Assembly (NCBI GenBank): GCA_028870355.1
Contig: JAGWPU010000115.1
Coordinates: 1 to 58,014 of the forward strand
DNA length: 58,014 nucleotides
From: Gammaproteobacteria bacterium
GTDB taxonomy: Bacteria > Pseudomonadota > Gammaproteobacteria > Steroidobacterales > Steroidobacteraceae
Reading direction: 5' to 3'
The first letter of the stretch is position 1. Each line of letters begins with the position of its first letter. The position numbers and the translations under genes were made by a program. Positions 46,364-55,090 of this stretch are shown here, piece after piece. The notes under the pieces were generated by a model, which was not told where the DNA came from, searched no databases, and was given only the letters and a program-made list of their open reading frames with translations.

Positions 46364-47718
46364 GCGATCGGCGCAAGCTGTGCTTCGACGACGCGTTGCG
46401 CGGCGTCGAGATCGACGTCCGCGAGGCTCGATGCGTCGGCCGTGAGCGCGGCCAGCAACCCCGCCTGGATCCGACCGCGGCGTTCGGCCAGCTGGTACGG
46501 GATCTCCGGATGGAACATCACCATCGAATAGCGTGGGATGAAGCGATCCGGCAGCCGGCGCTCGAGCTCGTGCGCGAGCGCGCTCTGCACCTGGAACCGC
46601 GGATCGACGACCTTCGCGCGCATCTCTTCGTAGTTCTCGAGCGACATCGCGGCAATCGCGTCGGCGTTCGGCTTGCGCAGCGCGTAGAACGCTGCGAACC
46701 GGGATTCCCAATCCCCGTACGCCGCAACGCAGGCGTCGAGCGCGAGGCAGTCCTCGAAACAACAGTTCATCCCCTGGCCGTGGAACGGGACCACCGCGTG
46801 GGCGGCGTCGCCCACCAGGACGACCTGATCGCGGTGATACCAGGGGGCTGCCCGGACGGTACCGAGGAACCCCACCGGGCGATCGCACCAGTCGGCGATG
46901 CGCTGCGGCATCCGTGGCGCGATGTCGGGGAAGTCTTCGTCGAAGAACGTCGCGATCGCGCGCCGGTCGGCGAGGCTCTCGAAGCTCGGCGAGCCGCGAC
47001 GCCGGAGGAACAGCGTCGCGGTGAAGCTGCCGTCGTCGTTCGGCAGTGCGATCAGCATGTGATCGCCCCGCGGCCAGACGTGCAGCGCTTCGCGCGGCAG
47101 CGCCGCGGTGCCGTCGGTCATCGCGGGAATCGACAGTTCCTTGTACCCGTGCTCGAGCGCCTCCTCGTACACCTCGATCCGGCGCGTGTCGGCGAGGCTT
47201 CGACGGACGCGCGACCCCGCGCCGTCGCACGCGATCAGGGGGCGGATCGGCACCTCGATCGGGTGGTCGTGCGGATCGCGCAGCACGGCGTGACCGGCAT
47301 GCCAGTCGATCGCGTCCAGCCGATGCTCGAAGCGCACGTCGACCCCGTACTCGCCGACCGCGACGTCGAGGAGGAGCCGTCCGAGCGTCGCGCGGGAGAT
47401 CGAATGGATCGTCTCGTCCGCGCGCGTCCCATACGGCTGCAGTGCCGTGCGGCCATCGCGCGGGTGAACGAAGCGTCCTCGCATCGGCACGAGCTTGCCG
47501 CGCAGCCGCTCCAGGAGCCCGACCTGCTCCAGCGCCCGGATCCCGCGCGCGGCGAGCGCGAGGTTGATCGAACGGCCGGATTCCTCGGGATGCCGGCGCG
47601 GGTCGGGCCGCGCTTCGTAGACGACGACGTGAGATCCCCGGCGCTTCAGCAGGATTGCGAGCAGCGCACCGGTCGGTCCGGCGCCGACGAGCGCAACCGG
47701 CGGGGGTGCCTTGCTCAC
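46333..47718 (-). CDS. kmo: kynurenine 3-monooxygenase
   Basis: This 461-residue FAD hydroxylase has VALVGAGPTGALLAILL at the N-terminus, GRSINLALAARG (typical KMO substrate-side motif), ACDGAGSRVRR, and VLVGDAAHAVVPFHGQGMNCCFEDC. The C-terminus is hydrophobic-poor and shorter than eukaryotic KMO, as in bacteria. It converts kynurenine to 3-hydroxykynurenine. GTG start overlaps the kynU stop. Confidence 0.96.
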   Translation of the reverse strand: MSKAPPPVALVGAGPTGALLAILLKRRGSHVVVYEARPDPRRHPEESGRSINLALAARGIRALEQVGLLERLRGKLVPMRGRFVHPRDGRTALQPYGTRADETIHSISRATLGRLLLDVAVGEYGVDVRFEHRLDAIDWHAGHAVLRDPHDHPIEVPIRPLIACDGAGSRVRRSLADTRRIEVYEEALEHGYKELSIPAMTDGTAALPREALHVWPRGDHMLIALPNDDGSFTATLFLRRRGSPSFESLADRRAIATFFDEDFPDIAPRMPQRIADWCDRPVGFLGTVRAAPWYHRDQVVLVGDAAHAVVPFHGQGMNCCFEDCLALDACVAAYGDWESRFAAFYALRKPNADAIAAMSLENYEEMRAKVVDPRFQVQSALAHELERRLPDRFIPRYSMVMFHPEIPYQLAERRGRIQAGLLAALTADASSLADVDLDAAQRVVEAQLAPIAQDLSSVTKV

Positions 47719-48974
47719 GAGCGGACCGCGTCGGCGAGCGCGATCACGGCCTGGCGGACGTCGCGGAACGAGTTGTATGCCGGCGTCGGCGCGAGCCGCA
47801 GCACGTCGGGTTCACGCCAATCGGCGACGACGCCTGCGGTGAGAAGCCGCTCGAACGCGCGGCGGCCGCCCGAGCGCAGGCGCAGGCTGATCTGGCAGCC
47901 GTGCGCGGCCGGCTCGCGCGGCGTCAGGATCTCGAACCGCTCCAGCGGCAGCGTGTCGTCGAGCGAGCGGCGCAGGAACGCGGTCAACGCGAGCGACTTC
48001 TCCCGCAGCCGTTGGAACCCCGCGCGCTGGAACAGCTCGAGCGAGGCGAGAAGCGGTGCCGCCGCGAGCACCGGGGGATTGCTGAGCTGCCAGCCCTGGG
48101 CGCCGGGGATCGGCACGAATTTCGCTGGCATCGCGAAGCGGGTTTCCGGGTCGTGGCCCCACCAGCCGGCGAAGCGCGGCAGGTCGACGCGGTGGGCGTG
48201 CCGTTCGTGCACGAAGCAGCCGCCGATCGCGCCCGGTCCGCCGTTCAGGTACTTGTAACTGCACCAGACCGCGAAATCCACGTTCCAGTCGTGCAGCCGC
48301 AGCGGCGTATTGCCGATCGCGTGCGCGAGGTCGAGGCCGATGCGCGCACCGGCCGCGTGCGCGGCCGCGACGATCGGTGCGACCTCGAGGCACTGGCCCG
48401 TGAGGTATTGCACGCCGGGCAGCAGCACGAGCGCGAGGCGCTCTCGGTTCCGTTCGATCGCTGCGACCAGATCCTCGGTGCGCAGACAGCCTTCGCCCGG
48501 GCGGGGAGCGACCTCGACCAGGTGAGCCTGCGTCTCGAGTCCGTGGAACGCGAGCTGGGACGCGACCGCGTACCGGTCGGAGGGGAACGCCGGCTGCTCG
48601 ATCAGGATGCGGTTCCTGGTCGGGGTCGGCCGGAAGAAGCTCACGAGCATCAGGTGCAGGTTCACGGTCAGCGAATTCATCGCGACGACTTCGGTCGGCA
48701 TCGCGCCGCACAGATCGGCGAGCGGTCCCGCGAATCGTTCGTGATACCGGATCCAGGGCCGAGTTCCTTCGTGGTGACCGAGGACCCCCCGGTCACGCCA
48801 CGCGGCGAGTTCCTGCTCGACGCAGGCGGTCGCCGCCCGCGGCTGCAGGCCGAGCGAGTGACCGCACAGATAGATCGCCCGGCGCCCGGCCGGATCGAGC
48901 GGGTGATGGAACTCCTCCGCGAGCGGCGCGAGCGGATCGTGCTCGTCCAGCGCCGCGGCGTCCTCCCGCGTCAT
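47715..48974 (-). CDS. kynU: kynureninase
   Basis: This 419-residue fold-type I PLP enzyme has its PLP lysine K241 in CSYKYLNGGPG, with the aspartate block GLDLAHAIGN upstream. N-terminal ALDEHDPLAPL and YLCGHSLGLQP are typical. It cleaves 3-hydroxykynurenine to 3-hydroxyanthranilate and alanine. Start ATG 48974 overlaps the haoA stop (ATGA), so haoA-kynU-kmo are tightly coupled. Confidence 0.97.
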   Translation of the reverse strand: MTREDAAALDEHDPLAPLAEEFHHPLDPAGRRAIYLCGHSLGLQPRAATACVEQELAAWRDRGVLGHHEGTRPWIRYHERFAGPLADLCGAMPTEVVAMNSLTVNLHLMLVSFFRPTPTRNRILIEQPAFPSDRYAVASQLAFHGLETQAHLVEVAPRPGEGCLRTEDLVAAIERNRERLALVLLPGVQYLTGQCLEVAPIVAAAHAAGARIGLDLAHAIGNTPLRLHDWNVDFAVWCSYKYLNGGPGAIGGCFVHERHAHRVDLPRFAGWWGHDPETRFAMPAKFVPIPGAQGWQLSNPPVLAAAPLLASLELFQRAGFQRLREKSLALTAFLRRSLDDTLPLERFEILTPREPAAHGCQISLRLRSGGRRAFERLLTAGVVADWREPDVLRLAPTPAYNSFRDVRQAVIALADAVRS

Positions 48975-49489
48975 CCCGCCGGCGCTTGCAGCACGGCGCC
49001 GCAGGCTCGGCAGGTGCGCTGTTGAATGTTGGAATAGAATCGCGAGAAGATCGCCGGAAGCTCGGCCTCGATGTCCCGGACCGGGACGCGCTCCATATGC
49101 AAGCGATGACCGCAGTGTTCGCAGTACCAGGAGAAGCCGTCGAGCTCGTCGGGCCGGCGGCGACGTTCGACCACGACGCCGATCGTATCCGCAGGCCGCT
49201 GCGGCGAATGAGGAACCTCCGCCGGCAGGAGGAAGATCTCGCCCTCGCGAATCGGAACGTCGACGAATCGGCCGTCCTGGATCGTGCGCAGCAGGATGTC
49301 TCCCTGGACCTGGTAGAAGATCTCCTCGCCCGGGTCGTGGTGGAAGTCCTTGCGCCGGTTCGGGCCGCCGACCGCCATCACGATGAACTCGCTGTGCTCG
49401 AACAGGAGGCGGTTGCCGACCGGCGGCCGCAGCAGCCCACGGTTGCGCTCGATCCACCGGGCGACGTCGAAGGGCGGGGCGATGGCCAT
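48971..49489 (-). CDS. 3-hydroxyanthranilate 3,4-dioxygenase
   Basis: This 172-residue cupin has iron ligands H51 and E57 (FHHDPGEEIFYQ) and H94 (VPHSPQRP). The C-terminal rubredoxin-like site C123xxC126...C160xxC163 is the second iron site of bacterial enzymes (HaoA/NbaC). It opens 3-hydroxyanthranilate to the precursor of quinolinate. It leads the three-gene unit and has TATAAT six bases before its ATG with no Shine-Dalgarno. Confidence 0.96.
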   Translation of the reverse strand: MAIAPPFDVARWIERNRGLLRPPVGNRLLFEHSEFIVMAVGGPNRRKDFHHDPGEEIFYQVQGDILLRTIQDGRFVDVPIREGEIFLLPAEVPHSPQRPADTIGVVVERRRRPDELDGFSWYCEHCGHRLHMERVPVRDIEAELPAIFSRFYSNIQQRTCRACGAVLQAPAG

Positions 49490-49495
49490 GCCGGA

Positions 49496-49501
49496 ATTAT
49501 A
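49496..49501 (-). promoter_or_regulatory. consensus -10 element before the dioxygenase gene (leaderless type)
   Basis: A perfect TATAAT on the minus strand is separated by six bases from the ATG. The -35 region is poor, so an activator may be needed. Confidence 0.55.
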
Positions 49502-49584
49502 CCGGCGGCGGGAAACTTCGGAGCGCGCGCGAGGGTCAGAGAGTGCATTCGGGTCGATCGGTTCGGGTATCGAACGGAGTTCGT

Positions 49585-50190
49585 ATGCGGTCCTTGAAAG
49601 CGAGCTCGGTCCTCGTGTTGCTGCTGGCGCTCGTCGGCGGGCGTGCCTTCGCCGATTCCGGCGTGCCGATTCGGGCCGTCTGGAAGGAACACCGGGTCGA
49701 ATTCACCTATCTCGGACGCACCTCGAGCTACTCCTGCGACGGGCTGATCGACAAGGTCCGGGCCCTGATGACCACCCTCGGCGCGCGGTCGCGACTGCAC
49801 ATCGTCGGGATCGGCTGCCCGGAATACGGCCGCCCGGGGGGGCCGGACTCGATCGGACCGAGCTTGAGCATCCGCTTCTTCGCACCGGCCCTGCCGGATG
49901 CAGCGCAAAAGTCGGACCGCGGCGACAAGCTCGCACCGGTCGACGCGGCCTTCGTGCCGTTCAAGATCGTGCCCGATGCGTTCCGCAACATGAGCGTCGG
50001 TGACTGCGAACTCGTCGAGGAATTCGCGGATCGGATCCTGCCCCTGTTCACGACCCGGTCGGTGGAAAAGGACATCACCTGCGTGCCGTACCAACTGAGC
50101 GGCAGCGATTACTCGCTACGCGGCGACGTACTGCAGGCGTTGCCCGCGAACGAGGCCCGGGCAGCGCGCGCGGCCGGATCGATGCGCTGA
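49585..50190 (+). CDS. exported cysteine-containing protein of unknown function
   Basis: This protein is 201 residues from ATG 49585, with GGAG five bases upstream. A clear signal peptide (LKASSVLVLLLALVGGRAFA) precedes a soluble domain. Four cysteines remain after cleavage (YSCDG, GIGCPEYG, VGDCELVEEF, ITCVPYQ), enough for two disulfides in the periplasm. The block CDGLIDKVRALMTTLGAR is amphipathic and looks conserved in character. I do not recognise the family. It ends 20 bases from the convergent apaH gene and is divergent from the kynurenine genes. Confidence 0.85.
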   Translation: MRSLKASSVLVLLLALVGGRAFADSGVPIRAVWKEHRVEFTYLGRTSSYSCDGLIDKVRALMTTLGARSRLHIVGIGCPEYGRPGGPDSIGPSLSIRFFAPALPDAAQKSDRGDKLAPVDAAFVPFKIVPDAFRNMSVGDCELVEEFADRILPLFTTRSVEKDITCVPYQLSGSDYSLRGDVLQALPANEARAARAAGSMR

Positions 50191-50210
50191 GCCCACGGCG
50201 GGCAGCGCGG

Positions 50211-51041
50211 TCAGTCGAATTCCGCCGCCTTCGGGCACGCGACCGACACCGGGTCGGCGTCCTCGACGTCGAGGCGCAGCGCGCTCAGCCGGCCCCCCCA
50301 CACACAGCCGGTGTCGAGCCCGACCACCTCGTCGGTGCGATGGAAGCCGAGCGTCGACCAATGGCCGAACACGATCCGTGGTCCTCGCCAAGCGCGTGCG
50401 GGCGCCTCGAACCAGGGAATCCAACCGCGACCTCGGGACTTCTCCGGCGCGTCCTTCGCGCGCAACACGAGCCGACCCTCGGCGTCGACGTATCGCAGGC
50501 GGGTCAGGCAATTCACGATGAAACGCCGGCGTGCGGCTCCCTCGAGACGCTCGTCCCAGCGGTCCGGACCGTCGCCGTACATCCCGGCGAACACCCGTTC
50601 CGGCGTGTGCTGCAAGGTCTGTTCGATCTCGCGCGCGCACGCGACCGCGGCCGGGATCGTCCACTGGGGTGCGAGTCCCGCATGCAGCAGGATCCAGCCG
50701 AGGGCCGGGTCCGAGTGGATCAGCGGGCGCGCGAGCAGCCAGTCGAGCAGGGCCCGGCGGTCGCGCGCCTCGAGCAGCGCCGAGAGCGTGTCGCCCGGGC
50801 GTTCACGCGACTCGCCGAAAGCGACCGCCAGACAGTGCAGGTCGTGGTTGCCGAGCACCACGATCGCGGAATCGCCAAGCGCGCGGATGCGCCGCAGCAC
50901 GCCGAGGGAATCCGGGCCGCGATTCACCAGATCGCCGACGAACCAGAGCCGATCACGCCGGCTCGAGAAATCCAGGCGTTCGAGCAGTTCGGCGAGCGCT
51001 CGGTCGCAGCCCTGGACGTCACCGATCGCGTACAGTGCCAT
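50211..51041 (-). CDS. apaH: bis(5'-nucleosyl)-tetraphosphatase (symmetrical) ApaH
   Basis: This 276-residue PPP-family phosphatase has GDVQG at 7-11, GDLVNRGPDS at 36-45 and GNHDLH at 64-69. Later blocks LLHAGLAPQW and FGHWSTLG complete the metal site. ApaH hydrolyses Ap4A to ADP and removes Np4 caps from RNA in E. coli. It follows apaG by 22 bases. Confidence 0.97.
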   Translation of the reverse strand: MALYAIGDVQGCDRALAELLERLDFSSRRDRLWFVGDLVNRGPDSLGVLRRIRALGDSAIVVLGNHDLHCLAVAFGESRERPGDTLSALLEARDRRALLDWLLARPLIHSDPALGWILLHAGLAPQWTIPAAVACAREIEQTLQHTPERVFAGMYGDGPDRWDERLEGAARRRFIVNCLTRLRYVDAEGRLVLRAKDAPEKSRGRGWIPWFEAPARAWRGPRIVFGHWSTLGFHRTDEVVGLDTGCVWGGRLSALRLDVEDADPVSVACPKAAEFD

Positions 51042-51063
51042 CGTCTAGCCCGCGACCGCGAGG

Positions 51064-51450
51064 TTAATGCAGCACCCCGGGCATCGCCAGCCGGAAAGGC
51101 GCGATCGGCGCGTCGAAGCGCCGGCCGTCGTCGTCGAGCATCTGGTAGCTGCCCTGCATCGTGCCGACCGGCGTTTCGATCACGGCGCCGCTGGAATAGC
51201 GAAATCCCTGGCCGGGCTTGAGGTAGGGCTGCTCGCCGACGACACCGTCGCCGCGAGTCTCCTTCGTGTTGCCGTTCGCGTCGGTGATGATCCAGTGCCG
51301 GGTGAGGAGTCGCGCCGGGATCGGCCCCTCGTTGCGGATCGTGATCGTGTAGGAGAACACGAAGCGCTTGTCGCCCGGGTCGGACTGCTCCTCGAGATAC
51401 GCGGTCTCGACCTCGACGCGGATTTGGGGCGTCTGCGACTCGGCGCTCAT
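51064..51450 (-). CDS. apaG: ApaG-domain protein
   Basis: This 128-residue FN3-like protein matches ApaG throughout: [22 protein letters not shown], the GDGVVGEQP glycine motif, and [26 protein letters not shown]. Function is unsettled; it is nearly always encoded next to apaH and rsmA. It starts 19 bases after the uspA stop, suggesting co-transcription. Confidence 0.96.
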   Translation of the reverse strand: MSAESQTPQIRVEVETAYLEEQSDPGDKRFVFSYTITIRNEGPIPARLLTRHWIITDANGNTKETRGDGVVGEQPYLKPGQGFRYSSGAVIETPVGTMQGSYQMLDDDGRRFDAPIAPFRLAMPGVLH

Positions 51451-51469
51451 CCGTCCGTCTCCGGTGCCG

Positions 51470-51901
51470 TCACTTCACGCGAACGGCGAGAACGTCACAG
51501 TGCGCCGCATGCAGCACCGTGTCCTCGGTGAGGTTCACCAGGATCGCGAGCCCGTGGCGCTCGCGGCTGCCGAGCACGATCAAATCCGCGCCTTCCTGCT
51601 CGGCGACGCGCAGGATCTCGGCCTTCGTGTTGCCGGCTTCGACCCGACAGGTCACGCGTTCGAGACCGGCGGTGCGGACGAGTTCCTCGAGCCTCTGGCG
51701 TGCCCGCTGGACCAGAGCGTCCTCGATCTTCACCGGCGGCATCAGCGACTCGCCCATCGCCTCGACGGGCACGTACTCGACGACGTGCAGCGCGACGATC
51801 GCGGCAGTCGACCAGGTCGCGATCCGGCGACCGGCCGCCGCGACCTCGGCGCTGCGCTCGGAGAGGTCGAGCAGCAGCAGGATCTTCCGGTATTCGGTCA
51901 T
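51470..51901 (-). CDS. UspA-family universal stress protein
   Basis: This 143-residue single Usp domain has [16 protein letters not shown] at the N-terminus, ALHVVEYVP and the C-terminal block [39 protein letters not shown], close to E. coli UspA. The strict ATP-binding G-2x-G-9x-G(S/T) motif is not seen, so a UspA-like non-ATP-binding form is likely. It is inserted between rsmA and apaG, a place normally without it, and has TATACT seven bases before its ATG. Confidence 0.9.
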   Translation of the reverse strand: MTEYRKILLLLDLSERSAEVAAAGRRIATWSTAAIVALHVVEYVPVEAMGESLMPPVKIEDALVQRARQRLEELVRTAGLERVTCRVEAGNTKAEILRVAEQEGADLIVLGSRERHGLAILVNLTEDTVLHAAHCDVLAVRVK

Positions 51902-51908
51902 GCGGCAG

Positions 51909-51914
51909 AGTATA
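51909..51914 (-). promoter_or_regulatory. leaderless-type -10 element for uspA
   Basis: TATACT on the minus strand is followed after seven bases by the uspA ATG, with no Shine-Dalgarno. The -35 position is GC-only. It lies in the 47-base gap after rsmA. Confidence 0.5.
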
Positions 51915-51948
51915 ACGGAGCCGCGGCGGATCGGCGGAGCGGGCCCGG

Positions 51949-52761
51949 TCAGCCCCGGCGCGTCGTCCCGCCGGCCGCGGCGTGCTCGCGTGCGCAGAGC
52001 CGCTCGGCGAGCCGCCCGAAGCGTTCCGGCGCGAGCGTCGCGGGGCGGGCGCCGGGGTCGATTCCGCAGCCCTCGATCTCGGCCGGCTCGAGAAGCCCCC
52101 GGAGCGCGTTGCGCAAGGTCTTGCGGCGATGGGAGAACGCCGCGGCGACCACGCGGCCGTACGCGGAGGGATTGCCGATCTCGAAGCGCGGCGAATCGCT
52201 CGTGCGTAGACGCAGCACCGAGGACCAGACCTGCGGCGGCGGCTGGAACGCGCCGGGGCCGACGTCGAACAGCCGCTCGGCCGCGGCGAACGCGGCGAGC
52301 ATCACCGTGAGGCGACCGTATTCCCGGCTGTCCGCCGTCGCGGTGATCCGGTCGACGACCTCTTTCTGCAGCATCGCATGCACGTCGAGGATCGAGCGGC
52401 GCTGGTCGATCAGGCGGAACAGCATCGGCGTCGAGATGTTGTAGGGAAGATTGCCGACGACGCGCAGTGCGGCACCGTCGCCGCGAATCGCGCCGAAGTC
52501 GGTGCGCAGGGCATCGCCGACGTGCAGCGTGAGCTTGCCCGCGGTGCGCGGATCGCGCGCGAGCTGCGCCGCGAGATCGCGGTCGATCTCGATCGCTTCC
52601 AGGCGCGGCAGCTTCGCGAGCAGCGCGAACGTGAGCGCGCCGCGCCCGGGCCCGATCTCGATCACGCGATCGCCGGGACGCGGGTCGATCGCCCCGACGA
52701 TCCGGTCGACGACCGCGCGATCGTGCAGGAAATGCTGTCCGAAGCGCTTACGAACCGGCAT
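51949..52761 (-). CDS. rsmA: 16S rRNA adenine dimethyltransferase RsmA (KsgA)
   Basis: This 270-residue methyltransferase has the N-terminus KRFGQHFLHD, SAM motif VIEIGPGRGALT at 33-44, acidic EIDRDL, and catalytic NLPYNIS at 104-110. FSHRRKTLRNAL is the C-terminal landmark. It dimethylates A1518 and A1519 of 16S rRNA late in 30S assembly. ATG 52761 lies inside pdxA, giving a 14-base overlap. Confidence 0.97.
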   Translation of the reverse strand: MPVRKRFGQHFLHDRAVVDRIVGAIDPRPGDRVIEIGPGRGALTFALLAKLPRLEAIEIDRDLAAQLARDPRTAGKLTLHVGDALRTDFGAIRGDGAALRVVGNLPYNISTPMLFRLIDQRRSILDVHAMLQKEVVDRITATADSREYGRLTVMLAAFAAAERLFDVGPGAFQPPPQVWSSVLRLRTSDSPRFEIGNPSAYGRVVAAAFSHRRKTLRNALRGLLEPAEIEGCGIDPGARPATLAPERFGRLAERLCAREHAAAGGTTRRG

Positions 52762-53749
52762 CGGCGGCACCGTCGCCGGCGAGTTCGATCGCGAGCGCGA
52801 CCGCGGCGTGCAGACTGCCGGCGTCCGCCTGGCCGCTGCGCGCAAGTGCGAGCGCGGTGCCGTGATCGACGCTGGTGCGCACGATCGGCAGTCCGAGCGT
52901 CACGTTGACCGCATCGCCGAAGCTCGCCGCTTTGAGCACCGGCAAGCCTTGATCGTGATACATCGCGAGCACCACGTCGACGCCCGCCAGCGCGTGCGGC
53001 GTGAACGCGGTATCGGCTGGAACCGGGCCGCGTGCATCGATGCCCTCGGCGCGCGCGACGCGCAGCGCCGGGTCGATCACGTCGATCTCCTCGCGCCCGA
53101 GGTGACCGGCTTCGCCGGCGTGGGGATTGAGTCCGAGCACTGCGATTCGCGGATTCGGCACCCGGAAGCGACGGCGCAGATCGGCGTCGACGATGCGCAA
53201 GGTCGCGAGCAAGCGGTCGGCGGTGATCGCCGCCGGCACCGCCGCGAGCGGCAGGTGGGTCGTCACCAGCGCGACCCGCATCCGCTCGCAGACCAGCAGC
53301 ATCACCGGCAACGCGGCCTGGGTCCTTGCGGCGAGATATTCGGTATGGCCGGTGAAAGCGACGCCGGCGTCACTCAACACGCTCTTCTGAACCGGCGCGG
53401 TCACCATCGCCGCGAATTCCCCGCGCACGCATCCGTCGCAGGCGCGATCGAGCAGCCCGAGGACGTAGCGCGCGTTCGCCGGGTCGAGCATGCCGGGCAC
53501 CGGGGCGTGCACGCACCGGGACGCGAGGAGGGTCATCCGGCCAGCCCGGCTCGGCGCCGGGGCCGCGGCCGGGTCGTACGCGGTGATCGCGAGGGGCAAC
53601 GCGAGCGCACGCGCCGTGGATTCGATCAGATCGGGGTCCGCGGCGACGATCAGATCCGCGTCCCAGTCCTCCTGCGCGATCATCACGCAGGTGTCCGGTC
53701 CGATCCCGGACGGCTCGCCGGACGTGATGACGATTCGCGGAACGCGCAC
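52748..53749 (-). CDS. pdxA: 4-hydroxythreonine-4-phosphate dehydrogenase PdxA
   Basis: This 333-residue enzyme has ITSGEPSGIGPD at the start, FTGHTEYLA, TTHLPL (H165), LNPHAGEAGHLG and AMYHDQGLPVLK; the last three motifs hold the metal-binding histidines. It oxidises 4-phosphohydroxythreonine in pyridoxal phosphate synthesis. GTG start overlaps the surA stop by one base (TAGTG). PLP made here serves KynU and the decarboxylase in the window among others. Confidence 0.97.
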   Translation of the reverse strand: MRVPRIVITSGEPSGIGPDTCVMIAQEDWDADLIVAADPDLIESTARALALPLAITAYDPAAAPAPSRAGRMTLLASRCVHAPVPGMLDPANARYVLGLLDRACDGCVRGEFAAMVTAPVQKSVLSDAGVAFTGHTEYLAARTQAALPVMLLVCERMRVALVTTHLPLAAVPAAITADRLLATLRIVDADLRRRFRVPNPRIAVLGLNPHAGEAGHLGREEIDVIDPALRVARAEGIDARGPVPADTAFTPHALAGVDVVLAMYHDQGLPVLKAASFGDAVNVTLGLPIVRTSVDHGTALALARSGQADAGSLHAAVALAIELAGDGAADAGS

Positions 53750-55056
53750 TACATTCGTTTTTCGACGTACGCGTTGTCGCGCAAGCGCTGCAGCCAGAGC
53801 TCCGTGTCTTCTTCGGCCTTGCTCTCCCGGATCGCTTCGAAGGCCTGCTGGCGCTGGATGTCCTTCGACGTGTCGTAGGTGCGGCGACCGAGCAATTGCA
53901 CGATGTGCCAGCCATAGCGCGTCTTGAACGGCATGCTGATCTCGCCGACCTTGAGCTTCGCGATCTCGGCCTGGAACTCGGGCACGAATATCTTCGGATT
54001 CACCCACCCGAGGTCGCCGCCGTCCGGCGCGGAGCCCGGATCCTCCGACGTCGTCTCCGCGATCCCCGCGAAATTCTCCCCGTGCAGGATCCGTGAGCGA
54101 ATCTTCAGCAGCCGCTGCCGGATCGTCTGGTCGTCGTCGAGCTCGTTCGGCTTCAGCAGGATGTGGCGCACGTGGACCTGCTGGACGTAGACGGGCTTCG
54201 CGCCGCTGCGCCGGCCGTTCAGGCGGACGATGTGGAAGCCGCTCGCGGTGCGCACCGGCCCCCCGATCTGGCCCGGCTTCATCCGCGTCACCAATCGCAG
54301 GATGAAGTCGGGCAGTTGGTTGCCCTTGCGCCAGCCGAGGTCCCCGCCTTCGAGCGCCTTCTCGCTGTCGGAGTTCGCGATCGCGAGCTTCGCGAAATTC
54401 TCGCCGGCGCGTGCGCGGGCGGCGATCTCGTCCGCCTTGCGCGTCAGGGCCTCGATCTGCGCCGGCGTCGCCGCCGGCGGCACCGCGATCAGGATGTGCG
54501 AGATGTCGAACTCTTCGTTCGCGGCGGCGCTGCTCTGGTGCGCGAGATACTGGTCGATCTCCCGCGGCGTCACCACGATCCGGGAGATCACGTCCCGCTC
54601 GCGCAGCGCCTGCAGCGTGAGCTGCATCCGCATGTCCTCGCGGTACTGCTTGTAGTCGACGCCCTGCGAAGCGAGCGCATTCGGCAGCTGGTCGAACGGG
54701 ATCTTGTTGCGGGTCGCGATCTCCTGCAGCGCGGCATTGAGCTGCTCGTCGGTGATCGTCAGGCCGATCTGCTTCGCGCGCTGTTCCTCGATCTTCTGCA
54801 GGATCAAGCGGTCGAGCACCTGCTTCTCGAGCACGCTGCGCGGCGGCAGCGACACGTTCTGCGCTTCCAGCCGCTGGGTCACCGCGGCCACCTGCTCCTC
54901 GACCTGGCTCCTCATCACGACGCCGTCGTTCACGACCGCGGCGATCCGATCGAGCAGTACCCCCTGCGTGCCGATGTCGCGGGTCTGAGCGAACGCGACC
55001 GACGCGAACAGCATCGCGGCGAGCGGTATCCAAATCGATCGAAACATCATGCGCAT
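53749..55056 (-). CDS. surA: periplasmic chaperone/peptidyl-prolyl isomerase SurA
   Basis: This protein is 435 residues from ATG 55056 (two more ATGs follow within nine bases). A signal peptide (IWIPLAAMLFASVAFA) precedes the chaperone N-domain (LDRIAAVVNDGVVMRSQVEEQ) and two parvulin domains, the first around EFDISHILIAVPP...SGFHIVRL and the second around VHVRHILLKPNEL...RYGWHIVQLLGRR. SurA delivers outer-membrane proteins, including LptD, to the Bam complex; lptD is the gene directly upstream, 34 bases away. Confidence 0.97.
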   Translation of the reverse strand: MRMMFRSIWIPLAAMLFASVAFAQTRDIGTQGVLLDRIAAVVNDGVVMRSQVEEQVAAVTQRLEAQNVSLPPRSVLEKQVLDRLILQKIEEQRAKQIGLTITDEQLNAALQEIATRNKIPFDQLPNALASQGVDYKQYREDMRMQLTLQALRERDVISRIVVTPREIDQYLAHQSSAAANEEFDISHILIAVPPAATPAQIEALTRKADEIAARARAGENFAKLAIANSDSEKALEGGDLGWRKGNQLPDFILRLVTRMKPGQIGGPVRTASGFHIVRLNGRRSGAKPVYVQQVHVRHILLKPNELDDDQTIRQRLLKIRSRILHGENFAGIAETTSEDPGSAPDGGDLGWVNPKIFVPEFQAEIAKLKVGEISMPFKTRYGWHIVQLLGRRTYDTSKDIQRQQAFEAIRESKAEEDTELWLQRLRDNAYVEKRM

Positions 55057-55090
55057 GGTTTGGTCACTAAGGGTCCAGGACGTGTGAGTT

